A stretch of 64,000 nucleotides of DNA from Neopararhizobium haloflavum (lineage in GTDB: Bacteria > Pseudomonadota > Alphaproteobacteria > Rhizobiales > Rhizobiaceae), in contig NZ_NWUC01000001.1 in the NCBI RefSeq assembly GCF_002750855.1, positions 620,001-684,000 of the forward strand. Reading direction: 5' to 3'. Below are positions 43,717 through 52,903 of the stretch, piece by piece. How positions within the stretch are numbered: the stretch's first letter is position 1; each line of letters begins with the position of its first letter. The notes beneath the pieces are model-generated. The model saw only the letters and a list, made by a program, of their open reading frames with translations, was not told the origin of the DNA and searched no databases. A program made the translations under genes and the position numbers.

Positions 43717-45390
43717 ATGAAAGCGGGCGAGGGACGACGGAAAAACGCGCCGAAGGGCAGAGCGCTGGACGATGCCGCGCTGATGGATGTCGAGGCGCTG
43801 CTGGGGCAGCGGACGATCCGGCGCGACCATCTGATCGAATATCTGCATCTTGTTCAGGACGCTTTCGGTTGCCTGTCTGCCGACCACCTCAGGGCGCTTG
43901 CCGAGATCATGCGGCTTTCGCAGGCGGAGGTCTACGAAGTCGCATCATTCTACGATCATTTCGATGTCGTGCGCGAGGGCGAGCCGCGACCCGCGCCGCT
44001 GACGATCCGGGTCTGCGACAGCCTTTCGTGCATGATGGCGGGCGCGGAAACGCTGATCAGCGAACTTCAGACTGCCGTCGATCCTCAGTTCGTCCGCGTC
44101 GTTCGCGCGCCCTGCATGGGCCGATGCGCAACGGCGCCGGCTGCGCGGCTTGGCGATCGCGAAGTGGATCATGCCAGCGCCGAAGGGCTGAAGCGGATGG
44201 CGGATGACGGCGCATTCGATCCGGTCATTCCGGATTACGTGCAACTGGCCGCCTATCGTGCGCAGGGCGGCTATGATCTCCTTCAAGCGGTCCGGTCCGG
44301 CGAGCGCAGTGCCGACAACCTGATTTCGAGCCTGTCCGACGCCGGGCTGCGCGGCCTTGGCGGGGCAGGATTTCCAGCCGCCAAGAAGTGGCAGATCGTC
44401 AAGGGGTTTGCCGGCCCGCGGCTGATGTCGATCAACGGCGACGAAGGCGAACCGGGCACATTCAAGGATCGCTACTATCTGGAACGTGATCCGCACCGCA
44501 TGCTGGAGGGTGCGCTGATTGCCGCGCAGGTCGTCGAGGCGGAGCGCATCTACCTCTACATGCGCGACGAGTACCCGGCCGTTCTGGAAATCCTGCGCCG
44601 CGAGATCGCTGCGCTCGAGGAAGCCGAACTCGCCGCGCCGGGCTTCATCGAACTCAGGCGTGGTGCCGGCGCCTATATCTGCGGCGAAGAGAGCGCGATG
44701 CTGGAGTCGATCGAGGGCAAGCGCGGTCTGCCACGCCATCGTCCTCCTTATATCGCCGAGAAAGGGCTCTTCGGCCGACCGACGCTCAACCACAATATCG
44801 AAACGCTGTGGTGGGTGCGCGACATCGCCGAAAACGGCGCCGACTGGTTCGCGGCGATGGGGCGCAAGGACCATCCGGGCATCCGCTCCTGGTCCGTGTC
44901 GGGTCGTGTGAAGGAGCCGGGCGTCAAATTGGCGCCGGCCGGGGTGACGGTGCGCGAACTGATCGACGATTATTGCGGCGGAATGGCCGATGGCCATGCC
45001 TTCAAGGCGTATCTGCCGGGCGGGGCCTCCGGCGGTATCCTGCCGGCCGCGATGGACGACGTTCCGCTCGATTTCGGCGGCAGGCTCGCTGAACTCGGTG
45101 GCTTCGTCGGGAGCCACGCGGTCGTCATCCTTTCCGACAAGGACAGCGTCAAGGACGCTACGCTCAATCTCCTGCGGTTCTTCAAGCATGAGAGTTGCGG
45201 CCAGTGCACGCCCTGCCGATCCGGCACGGAAAAGATGGTGCAACTCCTGGAGCGGCCGGGGGGCTTTGACGAAGAGGCGATGCGTGATCTGGAAGCGGTG
45301 ATGCGGGACGCTTCCATCTGCGGGCTTGGGCAGGCCGCGCCGAACCCCGTGAACCACCTTTTGACCCATTTCAGAGACGACCTCGAATGA
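43717..45390 (+). CDS. NAD-dependent formate dehydrogenase beta subunit (NuoE-NuoF fusion)
   Basis: A 557-residue diaphorase subunit. Residues 25-150 are NuoE-like with a [2Fe-2S] site (C100, C105, C133, C137). Residues 190-557 are NuoF-like: GLRGLGGAGFPAAKKW, the FMN motif NGDEGEPGTFKDR, and a [4Fe-4S] site CGQCTPC plus C535 (C494, C497, C500). Together they pass electrons to NAD. The ATG at 43717 has a close GAGG; upstream extension is not supported. It overlaps the LysE gene (ATGA) and pairs with the alpha subunit at 46321. Confidence 0.9.
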   Translation: MKAGEGRRKNAPKGRALDDAALMDVEALLGQRTIRRDHLIEYLHLVQDAFGCLSADHLRALAEIMRLSQAEVYEVASFYDHFDVVREGEPRPAPLTIRVCDSLSCMMAGAETLISELQTAVDPQFVRVVRAPCMGRCATAPAARLGDREVDHASAEGLKRMADDGAFDPVIPDYVQLAAYRAQGGYDLLQAVRSGERSADNLISSLSDAGLRGLGGAGFPAAKKWQIVKGFAGPRLMSINGDEGEPGTFKDRYYLERDPHRMLEGALIAAQVVEAERIYLYMRDEYPAVLEILRREIAALEEAELAAPGFIELRRGAGAYICGEESAMLESIEGKRGLPRHRPPYIAEKGLFGRPTLNHNIETLWWVRDIAENGADWFAAMGRKDHPGIRSWSVSGRVKEPGVKLAPAGVTVRELIDDYCGGMADGHAFKAYLPGGASGGILPAAMDDVPLDFGGRLAELGGFVGSHAVVILSDKDSVKDATLNLLRFFKHESCGQCTPCRSGTEKMVQLLERPGGFDEEAMRDLEAVMRDASICGLGQAAPNPVNHLLTHFRDDLE

Positions 45391-46016
45391 GCGCGGACTC
45401 CTTTTCGATTCTCTTCACCGCCTGGGTCATGCTGGTGGTCGCAATGGCAGCGCCAGGGCCCAACCTCGTGGCGGCGGCCTCGACCGCGCTCGGCAGCGGT
45501 CGCCGCGCCGGCTTTGCCGTGGTCTGCGGCATCGCGTCAGGGTCGTTTCTGTGGGCGCTGGCCTCCAGCTTCGGCCTCTCGGTGGTCTTCACACTGCATC
45601 CGCCGCTGTTCCTGATCCTCAAGGTCGGCGGCGGGCTCTACCTTTGTTATCTGGGACTGCGGGCCTTGTTGGCCGCGTGGAGGAATGTTCCGGGAGCGAT
45701 CCGCGCCGACGCCGGCGCGCTCTCCATCCGGGCGGGGTACCGGCGCGGGTTGACGATCTGTCTGCTCAATCCGAAATCCGCGCTGTTCTGGGCATCGATA
45801 TCCGCCTTCGTGCTATCCTCAGAAGCGCCGTCCATCGTCATCTTCGAGTTTTGCCTGGTGGCGGGCCTGTCGTCTTGTGCGATCTACGGCACGTATGTTC
45901 TGCTCTTCTCCTCAGAACTGGCTCAACGGATCTACCGGCGTGCGATGCGCTGGTTCGAGGCAGCGTTCGGTCTTTTCTTTGTTCTCGTCGGCGGGCAACT
46001 CCTCGTCAGTCGATGA
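45387..46016 (+). CDS. LysE/RhtB-family exporter
   Basis: A 209-residue six-helix membrane protein with LysE-family marks: MLVVAMAAPGPNLVAAASTAL near the start and ICLLNPKSALFWASI in the middle. It exports amino acids or related small molecules. The ATGA overlap with the FDH beta subunit and proximity to the cupin and alpha subunit place it within the formate dehydrogenase operon, an unusual position. Substrate is unknown; a methylated amino acid would fit the context. Confidence 0.86.
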   Translation: MSADSFSILFTAWVMLVVAMAAPGPNLVAAASTALGSGRRAGFAVVCGIASGSFLWALASSFGLSVVFTLHPPLFLILKVGGGLYLCYLGLRALLAAWRNVPGAIRADAGALSIRAGYRRGLTICLLNPKSALFWASISAFVLSSEAPSIVIFEFCLVAGLSSCAIYGTYVLLFSSELAQRIYRRAMRWFEAAFGLFFVLVGGQLLVSR

Positions 46017-46036
46017 GTGCGCGAATCAAGGGAAAC

Positions 46037-46324
46037 ATGATGACCATCAAGGCAGTCGGAACCGTTCAGATCGACAATGAGCGCACGCGGGTGACCGAGT
46101 GGCGGTTCGCGCCCGGCGCCGAAACCGGCGAACACGTCCATGAACACGACTATGTCGTGGTGCCGGGGCTGAACGGCCAATTGCGGATCGTCGACCCGAA
46201 GGGGTCGGAAAGTATTGTCGATCTTTCCGCAGGCGGCTCCTATTTTCGGGAGAAGGGCGTGCATCACAACGTGATCAACGCCAATGACTACGACTTCTCT
46301 TTCGTGGAAATCGAGTTCAAATGA
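46037..46324 (+). CDS. Cupin domain protein
   Basis: A 95-residue cupin: WRFAPGAETGEHVHEHDYVVV gives the metal-binding H.H.(x)E/D motif, and GVHHNVINAND the second motif. It begins at the ATG at 46037 or 46040 (AAGGGA upstream); a third ATG at 46013 overlaps the LysE stop. Its stop overlaps the FDH alpha subunit start (ATGA). A sensor or small enzyme role is possible. Confidence 0.75.
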   Translation: MMTIKAVGTVQIDNERTRVTEWRFAPGAETGEHVHEHDYVVVPGLNGQLRIVDPKGSESIVDLSAGGSYFREKGVHHNVINANDYDFSFVEIEFK

Positions 46325-49110
46325 CCAAGACGATCAGCTTCACAATCGACGGCAGGACGGTCGAGGCGAGCGCGGGCGAGACGATCTGGGAGGTCGCCAA
46401 ACGCGCTGGAACGCGCATTCCGCATCTGTGCCACCTCGACAAGCCCGGCTACAGGCCGGACGGCAATTGCCGCGCCTGCATGGTCGAAATCGAGGGTGAG
46501 CGCACCCTTGCAGCCTCCTGCATCCGCAAGCCCGCCGCCGACATGGTGGTGAAGACGACGACGGAGCGCGCGGACAAGGCCCGGCGCATGGTGTTCGAGA
46601 TGCTTGCGTCCGACATGCCGGCCCGCGAGGCTTCGCCCGACGAGCAGTCGGCGTTCTGGGACTGGGCCGGTTCGATGGGCATTTCGGGGTCGGCGCGCTA
46701 CCGCTCGAAATTCGAGCATGAAACGCCGCCGCTCGGCCACGACGTCACCAATCCAGCCATCGCCGTCAATCTCGATGCCTGCATCGCCTGCAATGCCTGC
46801 GTGCGCGCTTGCCGGGAGGTCCAGGTGAACGACGTTCTGGGGATGGGCGAACGCGGCAGCCATACCGTGCCGGTTTTCGACATCCACGACCCGATGGGGC
46901 ACTCGACCTGCGTGACCTGCGGGGAGTGCGTGCAGGCCTGCCCGACCGGCGCGCTCTACGAAAAGACGCTGATGGATAACGGCAATCGCACACGCAGCGT
47001 CAAGGATTTCGACAAGGTCGTCGATTCGGTCTGTCCGTTCTGCGGCGTCGGCTGCCAGACAACGGTTGCGGTCAAGGACGACACGATCGTCCAGGTCGAC
47101 GGTCGTGACGGGCCGGCCAACGAGAACCGCCTGTGCGTCAAGGGCCGTTTCGGCTTCGACTATGTCCGATCGCCGGACCGTTTGAGAACGCCGCTGGTGC
47201 GCCGGGACGACGCGCCGAAGCGTGGCGACATCAATCTGAAGGGTGCCGATCCTCTCTCTGTATTCCGCGAAGCCACATGGGACGAGGCGCTGGAACGCGC
47301 CGCCTCGGGTCTGAACCGGATACGGGACGAGAAAGGCGGACAGGCGATTGCCGGATTCGGCTCGGCCAAGGGTTCGAACGAGGAGGCCTATCTTTTCCAG
47401 AAGTTCATCCGGCAGGGTTTCGGCACGAACAACGTCGACCACTGCACGCGGCTTTGCCACGCATCCTCGGTCGCCGCCCTCATGGAGGGGGTTGGCTCCG
47501 GCGCGGTTTCGGCCCCGTTCATGGATGCGCTGAAGGCCGACTGCATCATCGTCATCGGGGCGCGGCCGACCACGAATCACCCGGTTGCTGCAACGTATTT
47601 CAAGCAGGCAGCCAAGCAGGGGCGCAAACTTGTCGTCATCGATCCGCGACGCCAGGATCTGATGCGGCATGCCAGCCACTCGCTGGTTTTCAAGCCAGGC
47701 ACCGACGTGGCGTTGCTGAACGCGATGCTCAATGTGATCATCGCCGAAAGGCTTTACGACGAGCAGTACATCCAGGCCAACGTCTCAGGGTTCGACGCGC
47801 TGCGCGAGAAGGTAAAGGACTTCACGCCGGAAGCGATGGAGGAGGTCTGCGGCATCGCGGCCGACGTCATCCGGGACGTCGCGCGGACGTATGCCAAATC
47901 CGAGCGCTCGATCATCTTCTGGGGCATGGGAATTTCGCAGCACACCCATGGCACCGACAACTCCCGCTGCCTGATCGCGCTTGCACTCATTACCGGCCAC
48001 ATCGGGCGACCGGGCACGGGACTGCACCCGCTGAGGGGACAGAACAACGTTCAGGGCGCTTCGGACGCGGGTCTCATCCCGATGGTCTATCCCGATTACC
48101 GGTCGGTCGAGGACCCCGATATCCGCGCCGAATTCGAAGACCTCTGGGGCCGACCGCTGGATGCCAAGCGCGGACTGACCGTCGTCGAGATCATGGATGC
48201 CGTCCATGATGGCGCGATCACCGGCATGTATGTCATGGGCGAAAATCCGGCGATGTCGGACCCCGACCAGACCCATGCGCGCGCAGCGCTCGCCAAGCTC
48301 GACCATCTGGTGGTTCAGGATATCTTCCTGACCGAGACGGCCTGGCATGCGGACGTCGTGCTGCCTGCATCGGCGCATGCCGAGAAACTGGGCACTTTCA
48401 CCAATACCAACCGCCAGGTGCAGATCGGCCGGCCGGCCATCTCGCTGCCAGGCGAGGCCCGACAGGACTGGGAGATCATCCAGAGCCTTGCCAATCGCTG
48501 CGGCATGTCTTGGGCGTATGAGCACGTATCGCAGGTCTATACGGAAATGGCCTCGACGATGCCGTCGCTGAAGAACATTTCCTGGGCACGGGTGGAAGAC
48601 GAGGAGTCTGTGACTTATCCGGCCGATGCGCCTGACAGGGCCGGCAATGAGATCATCTTCGCGAACGGCTTTCCGACGAAGGACCGACGCGGCAAGATCG
48701 TTCCCGCCGATCTGTTGGCCCCGGATGAGGTCCCCGACGAGGCCTATCCGCTGGTGCTGACGACGGGGCGCCTTCTGGAGCATTGGCACACTGGAGCGAT
48801 GACGCGGCGCGCGGGCGTGCTCGACGCCATCGAGCCAGAGGGCATCGCATCCATGAATCCGCGCGAAATCGAACGGCGCGGCATGCGTCAGGGCATGATG
48901 GTGAAGGTGGAGACGCGGCGCGGCACCGTGGAGGCATTGCTGCGGGCCGACCGGGAGGTCGCCGACGGGATGATCTTCATGCCGTTCTGCTTCAACGAGA
49001 GCCCGGCCAACGTGCTGACCAATCCGCAACTCGATCCGTTCGGAAAAATTCCGGAGTTCAAGTTCTGTGCTGCGCGGATCGCGGTCGCCGAGCCTGTCGA
49101 GCAGGCCTGA
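46321..49110 (+). CDS. fdhF: Formate dehydrogenase alpha subunit (Mo/W-bis-MGD)
   Basis: A 929-residue molybdo-enzyme oxidising formate to CO2. N-terminal [2Fe-2S] domain (C37, C50, C53, C67), two [4Fe-4S] sets (C154-C164 and C197-C207), a further cluster ligand set CPFCGVGC with C272, and the active-site Cys379 in CTRLCHASS; it is a cysteine, not selenocysteine, form. The molybdopterin guanine dinucleotide domain follows with WGMGISQHTHGTDNSR and LVLTTGRLLEHWHTG. It overlaps the cupin gene by four bases. In this context it would oxidise formate from methyl groups. Confidence 0.95.
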   Translation: MTKTISFTIDGRTVEASAGETIWEVAKRAGTRIPHLCHLDKPGYRPDGNCRACMVEIEGERTLAASCIRKPAADMVVKTTTERADKARRMVFEMLASDMPAREASPDEQSAFWDWAGSMGISGSARYRSKFEHETPPLGHDVTNPAIAVNLDACIACNACVRACREVQVNDVLGMGERGSHTVPVFDIHDPMGHSTCVTCGECVQACPTGALYEKTLMDNGNRTRSVKDFDKVVDSVCPFCGVGCQTTVAVKDDTIVQVDGRDGPANENRLCVKGRFGFDYVRSPDRLRTPLVRRDDAPKRGDINLKGADPLSVFREATWDEALERAASGLNRIRDEKGGQAIAGFGSAKGSNEEAYLFQKFIRQGFGTNNVDHCTRLCHASSVAALMEGVGSGAVSAPFMDALKADCIIVIGARPTTNHPVAATYFKQAAKQGRKLVVIDPRRQDLMRHASHSLVFKPGTDVALLNAMLNVIIAERLYDEQYIQANVSGFDALREKVKDFTPEAMEEVCGIAADVIRDVARTYAKSERSIIFWGMGISQHTHGTDNSRCLIALALITGHIGRPGTGLHPLRGQNNVQGASDAGLIPMVYPDYRSVEDPDIRAEFEDLWGRPLDAKRGLTVVEIMDAVHDGAITGMYVMGENPAMSDPDQTHARAALAKLDHLVVQDIFLTETAWHADVVLPASAHAEKLGTFTNTNRQVQIGRPAISLPGEARQDWEIIQSLANRCGMSWAYEHVSQVYTEMASTMPSLKNISWARVEDEESVTYPADAPDRAGNEIIFANGFPTKDRRGKIVPADLLAPDEVPDEAYPLVLTTGRLLEHWHTGAMTRRAGVLDAIEPEGIASMNPREIERRGMRQGMMVKVETRRGTVEALLRADREVADGMIFMPFCFNESPANVLTNPQLDPFGKIPEFKFCAARIAVAEPVEQA

Positions 49111-49376
49111 ACTTACGCATCGGACAACTTTTTGCGCAGGTTAAGAAAGAAAAGCGGGCGATTCATACTCGCTTAAGCTCTCACTAACCCTACGGTAACG
49201 ATATCGGCTTAATTCTGTTGGTGCGGCGGGGGACAAACCGCCTCGCTCCGGAAAAAGGTCACGCGTCCCGGAGCCAGACAAGTTCACGCGATGTCCGCAG
49301 CGTTATTGCGGTGCAGCCAGCGTATTCCGGCAAACCGCGCGAGGTCTCCTCGCGCGGTTTTCGCGTATCGGCCCGA
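49111..49376 (+). other. Intergenic region with possible small RNA
   Basis: After the fdhF stop comes about 190 bases without a gene: hairpin GCTCCGG/CCGGAGC near 49242-49273, then a terminator at 49332-49361. It may be a long fdhF 3' region or an independent RNA of about 150-200 nucleotides. No RNA family is recognised. Confidence 0.4.
49332..49361. terminator. Strong hairpin terminator
   Basis: Perfect 13-base stem AAACCGCGCGAGG / CCTCGCGCGGTTT with a TCT loop, followed by T. It can serve the fdhF or RNA transcript on plus and the 49-residue gene on minus. Confidence 0.85.
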
Positions 49377-49526
49377 TCAGACGTCCTGACCCGACATTGC
49401 CCGCACATAGCCGAACGGGCCGCAATTGATCTGATGACGGATGACGAAATCGTAGGGGTCGCGATTGGCGGCCGGTGCGACGGTGCTGGTGACTGCGCGG
49501 TTCTTGCGACGGAAAAATGCAAACAT
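49377..49526 (-). CDS. 49-residue conserved-looking small protein
   Basis: Reads MFAFFRRKNRAVTSTVAPAA, then NRDPYDFVIRHQINCGPFGY. A basic, hydrophobic start and the PYDFVI core recall short rhizobial proteins I cannot name. AAAGG is eleven bases upstream of the ATG at 49526, and a terminator follows the stop. Confidence 0.5.
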   Translation of the reverse strand: MFAFFRRKNRAVTSTVAPAANRDPYDFVIRHQINCGPFGYVRAMSGQDV

Positions 49527-49714
49527 GTCTTTTGGCCTTTCGACCGACAGGGGTGGAACATCAGACGCATATTTCAGCGTTTGCACGCGATATAGGCACG
49601 CTTGGTGCGCTGCGGTATATCGCTGACGCCGCGCCGTGTCGCATTTGAGACTGGTTCTGAAAAATCATGCGCGGCGCGGTGACGCAGCCCTGGTCTTCGG
49701 CTAATCGATTGGCC

Positions 49715-51175
49715 ATGACACGCGCCATCATGCTGCAGGGGACAGGGTCTGACGTCGGGAAAACGGTGCTGGTCGCCGGGCTCTGCCGGCTCGCGGCCAA
49801 TCGCGGCCTGACCGTTCGGCCGTTCAAGCCGCAGAACATGTCGAACAACGCCGCCGTAGCCGATGACGGCGGGGAAATCGGCCGGGCGCAGTGGCTGCAG
49901 TCGATGGCCTGCAGAACGCCGTCATCCGTTCACATGAACCCGGTCCTTCTGAAGCCGGAAAGCGACACGGGCAGCCAGATCGTCGTTCAGGGCAAGGTGT
50001 TCGGCCGGGCGGCAGGGCGTGACTATCAGAAGCTGAAACCGGAGCTTCTGGACCGGGTCGCCGAAAGCTTCTCATTCATCGAGGACGGCGCCGATCTCGT
50101 TCTCGTCGAGGGGGCGGGATCGCCGGCGGAAATCAATCTGCGGGCGGGCGACATCGCCAATATGGGGTTTGCAGAGCGTGTCGGCGTGCCGGTCGTTCTC
50201 GTCGGCGATATCGACCGTGGCGGCGTCATCGCATCGCTCGTCGGCACACATGCCGTCCTGCCGGAGGCGGACCGGAAAAGAATCTGCGGGTTCTTGATCA
50301 ACAAGTTCCGTGGTGACATCTCGCTTTTTGATACCGGGCTGAGGGCGATCACGGATTTTACCGGATGGCCGTCCTTCGGGGTCGTCCCGTGGCTGGCCGA
50401 GGCCGGCCGGCTGCCACCGGAGGATTCGGTGGTTCTGGAACGCATGGTTCGTCGCGCCGGTGGCGCACTGAAGGTGGCCGTCCCCGTTCTTTCACGCATT
50501 GCGAATTTTGACGACCTCGATCCGCTCGCAGCCGAGCCGGATGTGGAACTGGTCTATGTGCGTCGAGGCGAATCGATCCCGCAGGACGCCGGGCTGGTCG
50601 TGCTTCCGGGCTCAAAATCGACGATCGGCGACCTTGCGGCATTTCGCAGCGAAGGATGGGACGTTCAGCTGAGCCGGCACGTTCGGGCAGGGCGCCATGT
50701 CCTCGGCCTTTGCGGCGGATATCAGATGCTCGGCAGGCTTGTGGCCGACCCCTGCGGTGTCGATGGCGCGCGCTCCGAGGTCAAAGGGCTGGGTCTGCTC
50801 GATATCGAAACCACGATGGCTGCCGAGAAGACCGTTCGTCAGGTAAATGGGCAGGCGGTCGCGTTCGGCGTGGCCGTGGAGGGCTATGAAATTCACATGG
50901 GGCGTACCGGCGGCGCCGACTGCGCGCGACCCCTCACGATGCTGGCCGGGACGGCCGATGGGGCGATGTCCGCCGACGGCAAGGTCTGTGGCACGTACCT
51001 TCACGGCTTGTTTGCCAACGATGCCTTTCGCCGCGCCTATCTCGCATCGTTCGGCATCACCGCAAGCGGTTCGGACTACCGGAAAGGTGTGGAGGACGCG
51101 CTCGACGCCATTGCGGCCACGCTCGAGGCGACGATCGATTTCGATGCGATGTTGCGGCATGCCACGCGGCGCTGA
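49715..51175 (+). CDS. cobQ: Cobyric acid synthase
   Basis: A 486-residue glutamine-dependent amidase that adds four amides to adenosylcobyrinic acid a,c-diamide. N-terminal dethiobiotin-synthetase-like ATP site GTGSDVGKT, FKPQNMSNNA and GDIDRGGVIAS; C-terminal glutamine amidotransferase with nucleophile Cys in GLCGGYQMLG and the His in GTYLHGLF. The ATG at 49715 matches the family start (MTRAIMLQGTGSDVGKT). It precedes a cobalamin riboswitch and the cobU-W-N operon. Confidence 0.96.
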   Translation: MTRAIMLQGTGSDVGKTVLVAGLCRLAANRGLTVRPFKPQNMSNNAAVADDGGEIGRAQWLQSMACRTPSSVHMNPVLLKPESDTGSQIVVQGKVFGRAAGRDYQKLKPELLDRVAESFSFIEDGADLVLVEGAGSPAEINLRAGDIANMGFAERVGVPVVLVGDIDRGGVIASLVGTHAVLPEADRKRICGFLINKFRGDISLFDTGLRAITDFTGWPSFGVVPWLAEAGRLPPEDSVVLERMVRRAGGALKVAVPVLSRIANFDDLDPLAAEPDVELVYVRRGESIPQDAGLVVLPGSKSTIGDLAAFRSEGWDVQLSRHVRAGRHVLGLCGGYQMLGRLVADPCGVDGARSEVKGLGLLDIETTMAAEKTVRQVNGQAVAFGVAVEGYEIHMGRTGGADCARPLTMLAGTADGAMSADGKVCGTYLHGLFANDAFRRAYLASFGITASGSDYRKGVEDALDAIAATLEATIDFDAMLRHATRR

Positions 51176-51215
51176 GGCCGGCGCGATTGACACACATCGA
51201 GCGCCGTGCCTATCA

Positions 51216-51580
51216 ATGTGCATTCGAACGGTTCTTCGATCGTCATCGGCGATCGGGGATGAAAAGGGAATGCGAGGGGTGGACCCAATCCGGGCACCTT
51301 GATCGCAGCCGACCCCGCGACTGTAGAGCGGCAAGGCTGTCCCATCCGTCTTTTGAACGCTTCGGGTCGACAAGCATCGCGTGGTGCGTTGCGGGCCCGG
51401 CGCAGGAAAAGGGCGGAAAAGCCACTGAAGTGGCGATGCGCACAACCGGGCTGGACGCCTCTTTTCTACGAATCGTCCGCCAGCGCACCGCGAAAACACT
51501 TCGGGAAGGCGAGGGTCAGCCGCTGCGCCGGACAACGATGTCCGGCGCGAGAGCCGTGAGCCAGGAGACCTGCCTTTCGA
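51216..51580 (+). promoter_or_regulatory. Cobalamin riboswitch
   Basis: Core elements appear in order: GATGAAAAGGGAATGCGAGG, the CCCCGCGACTGTAGAGCGG segment, GCCACTG (51420 region), GGGAAGGCGAGGGTCAGCC, and the B12 box AGCCAGGAGACCTGCC at 51559-51574. It precedes hupE and the cob operon, and should lower their expression when adenosylcobalamin is abundant. A long open frame crosses it and is not coding. Confidence 0.9.
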
Positions 51581-51723
51581 ACATTCGCCAGAGGGACGGG
51601 GTGTTCCGCTCGTGGCCAGCAGTCTCGGTCCGGGGATACCGGAATATGGGGGAGACTGCCGGTCGGATGGACGCCCTGTCGCATGGCCGCTCAGGCGGCC
51701 TGGACACGGGAGTTGTCTTCATC

Positions 51724-52359
51724 ATGCAGACTGTAAAGCGGGCGGCCGTCGCTGCCGCGACGACACTTTTCGCCACTCAAGCATTTGCCCACCATCCGAT
51801 GGGCGGCGCGACGCCATCCACCTTCGGTCAGGGACTGTTGTCGGGCGTCGGGCATCCGATCATCGGGCTCGACCATCTCGCCTTCATCATCGCGGTCGGG
51901 ATTGCCGCGAGCTTGACGCGTCATCGCTTCACCATGCCGCTCTTCTTCATTGCAGCCACCATCCTCGGCACGCTCGTTCACCTGATGTCGATCGGCTTGC
52001 CGCTGGTCGAATTCATGGTTTCGCTCTCGGTCGCAACGCTGGGCGTCATGCTGCTTTCAGGGCGCAACTGGCCGGCTGGTGCCTATGCCGGCGTCTTCGC
52101 CATTGCCGGGCTATTTCATGGCCATGCCTATGGTGAGGCTGTCTTTGGTGCCGAAACAACTCCGGTGGTTGCCTATCTGCTCGGTTTCGGGGCGACGCAG
52201 TATCTGATCGCTATCGGTGCCGGGCTTGTCGCCACCGCACTTCTGGCATCCGGGCGCACGGGGGAGAATGTCGCCTTGCGAATCTCCGGCGGTGTCGTCG
52301 CGGGGGCGGGTGTGTTGCTCGTCGGCGAGCATGTGCTTGCCATGGTCGGTCTGGCCTGA
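51724..52359 (+). CDS. hupE: HupE/UreJ-family transporter (probable cobalt uptake)
   Basis: A 211-residue membrane protein: signal-like start, then AFAHHPMGGATPSTF and GHPIIGLDHLAFIIAVG, the HupE motif with metal-binding His residues; about six helices follow. HupE/UreJ proteins are nickel or cobalt carriers. Its position behind a cobalamin riboswitch and before cobU, cobW and cobN makes cobalt the likely substrate. The ATG at 51724 is chosen. Confidence 0.87.
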   Translation: MQTVKRAAVAAATTLFATQAFAHHPMGGATPSTFGQGLLSGVGHPIIGLDHLAFIIAVGIAASLTRHRFTMPLFFIAATILGTLVHLMSIGLPLVEFMVSLSVATLGVMLLSGRNWPAGAYAGVFAIAGLFHGHAYGEAVFGAETTPVVAYLLGFGATQYLIAIGAGLVATALLASGRTGENVALRISGGVVAGAGVLLVGEHVLAMVGLA

Positions 52360-52362
52360 CCG

Positions 52363-52899
52363 GTGAGCCAAGCCCCACCGATAAGGACCGTCTTCGTCCT
52401 CGGCGGCGCCCGTTCGGGCAAGACGGCCTTTTCGGAGGCGCTGGCCGGTGAGAGCGGCCTCGACCGCCATTATGTGGCGACGGGGCGTGCCTGGGACGAC
52501 GAAATGCGCGCGCGTATCGACCGGCACAGGGCAATGCGCGGTCGCACATGGATGACGCACGAAACGCCGCTGGGGCTCACGCAGACATTGCGCAGCGAAC
52601 TGTCACCCGCGCGCGTCGTACTGGTCGACTGCCTGACGCTCTGGGTGACGAACCTGATGATGGAAGAGCAGGGCGATGCCGCCATCGACGCCGCATTCGA
52701 CGACCTGGTCGCCGTTATCCAAGATCCGGCCGGTCCGCTGATCCTCGTGTCCAACGAGGTTGGTCTCGGCATCGTGCCGGAAAATTCCATGGCCCGCGCG
52801 TTCCGCGATCATGCGGGCCGCCTCCATCAAAAGATCGCGGCCGCGGCGGATGAGGTCTATTTCATTGCCGCCGGCCTGCCCCTGAAAATGAAGGGATGA
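52363..52899 (+). CDS. cobU: Bifunctional adenosylcobinamide kinase / guanylyltransferase
   Basis: A 178-residue enzyme (cobP in the aerobic nomenclature) that phosphorylates adenosylcobinamide and adds GMP. Walker A GGARSGKT (G14-T21), [28 protein letters not shown] and [16 protein letters not shown] are conserved. It starts at a GTG three bases after the hupE stop and lies four bases before cobW, in the riboswitch operon. Confidence 0.95.
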   Translation: MSQAPPIRTVFVLGGARSGKTAFSEALAGESGLDRHYVATGRAWDDEMRARIDRHRAMRGRTWMTHETPLGLTQTLRSELSPARVVLVDCLTLWVTNLMMEEQGDAAIDAAFDDLVAVIQDPAGPLILVSNEVGLGIVPENSMARAFRDHAGRLHQKIAAAADEVYFIAAGLPLKMKG

Positions 52900-52903
52900 C
52901 CCC

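Noticed and set aside
46321-49110. Selenocysteine formate dehydrogenase
   Set aside because: The active-site position is an ordinary Cys codon (CTRLCHASS) and no in-frame TGA is present.
51187-51723. N-terminal extension of hupE through the riboswitch
   Set aside because: The frame is open, but the sequence is a cobalamin riboswitch, and a signal-like start with a typical HupE N-terminus begins at 51724.
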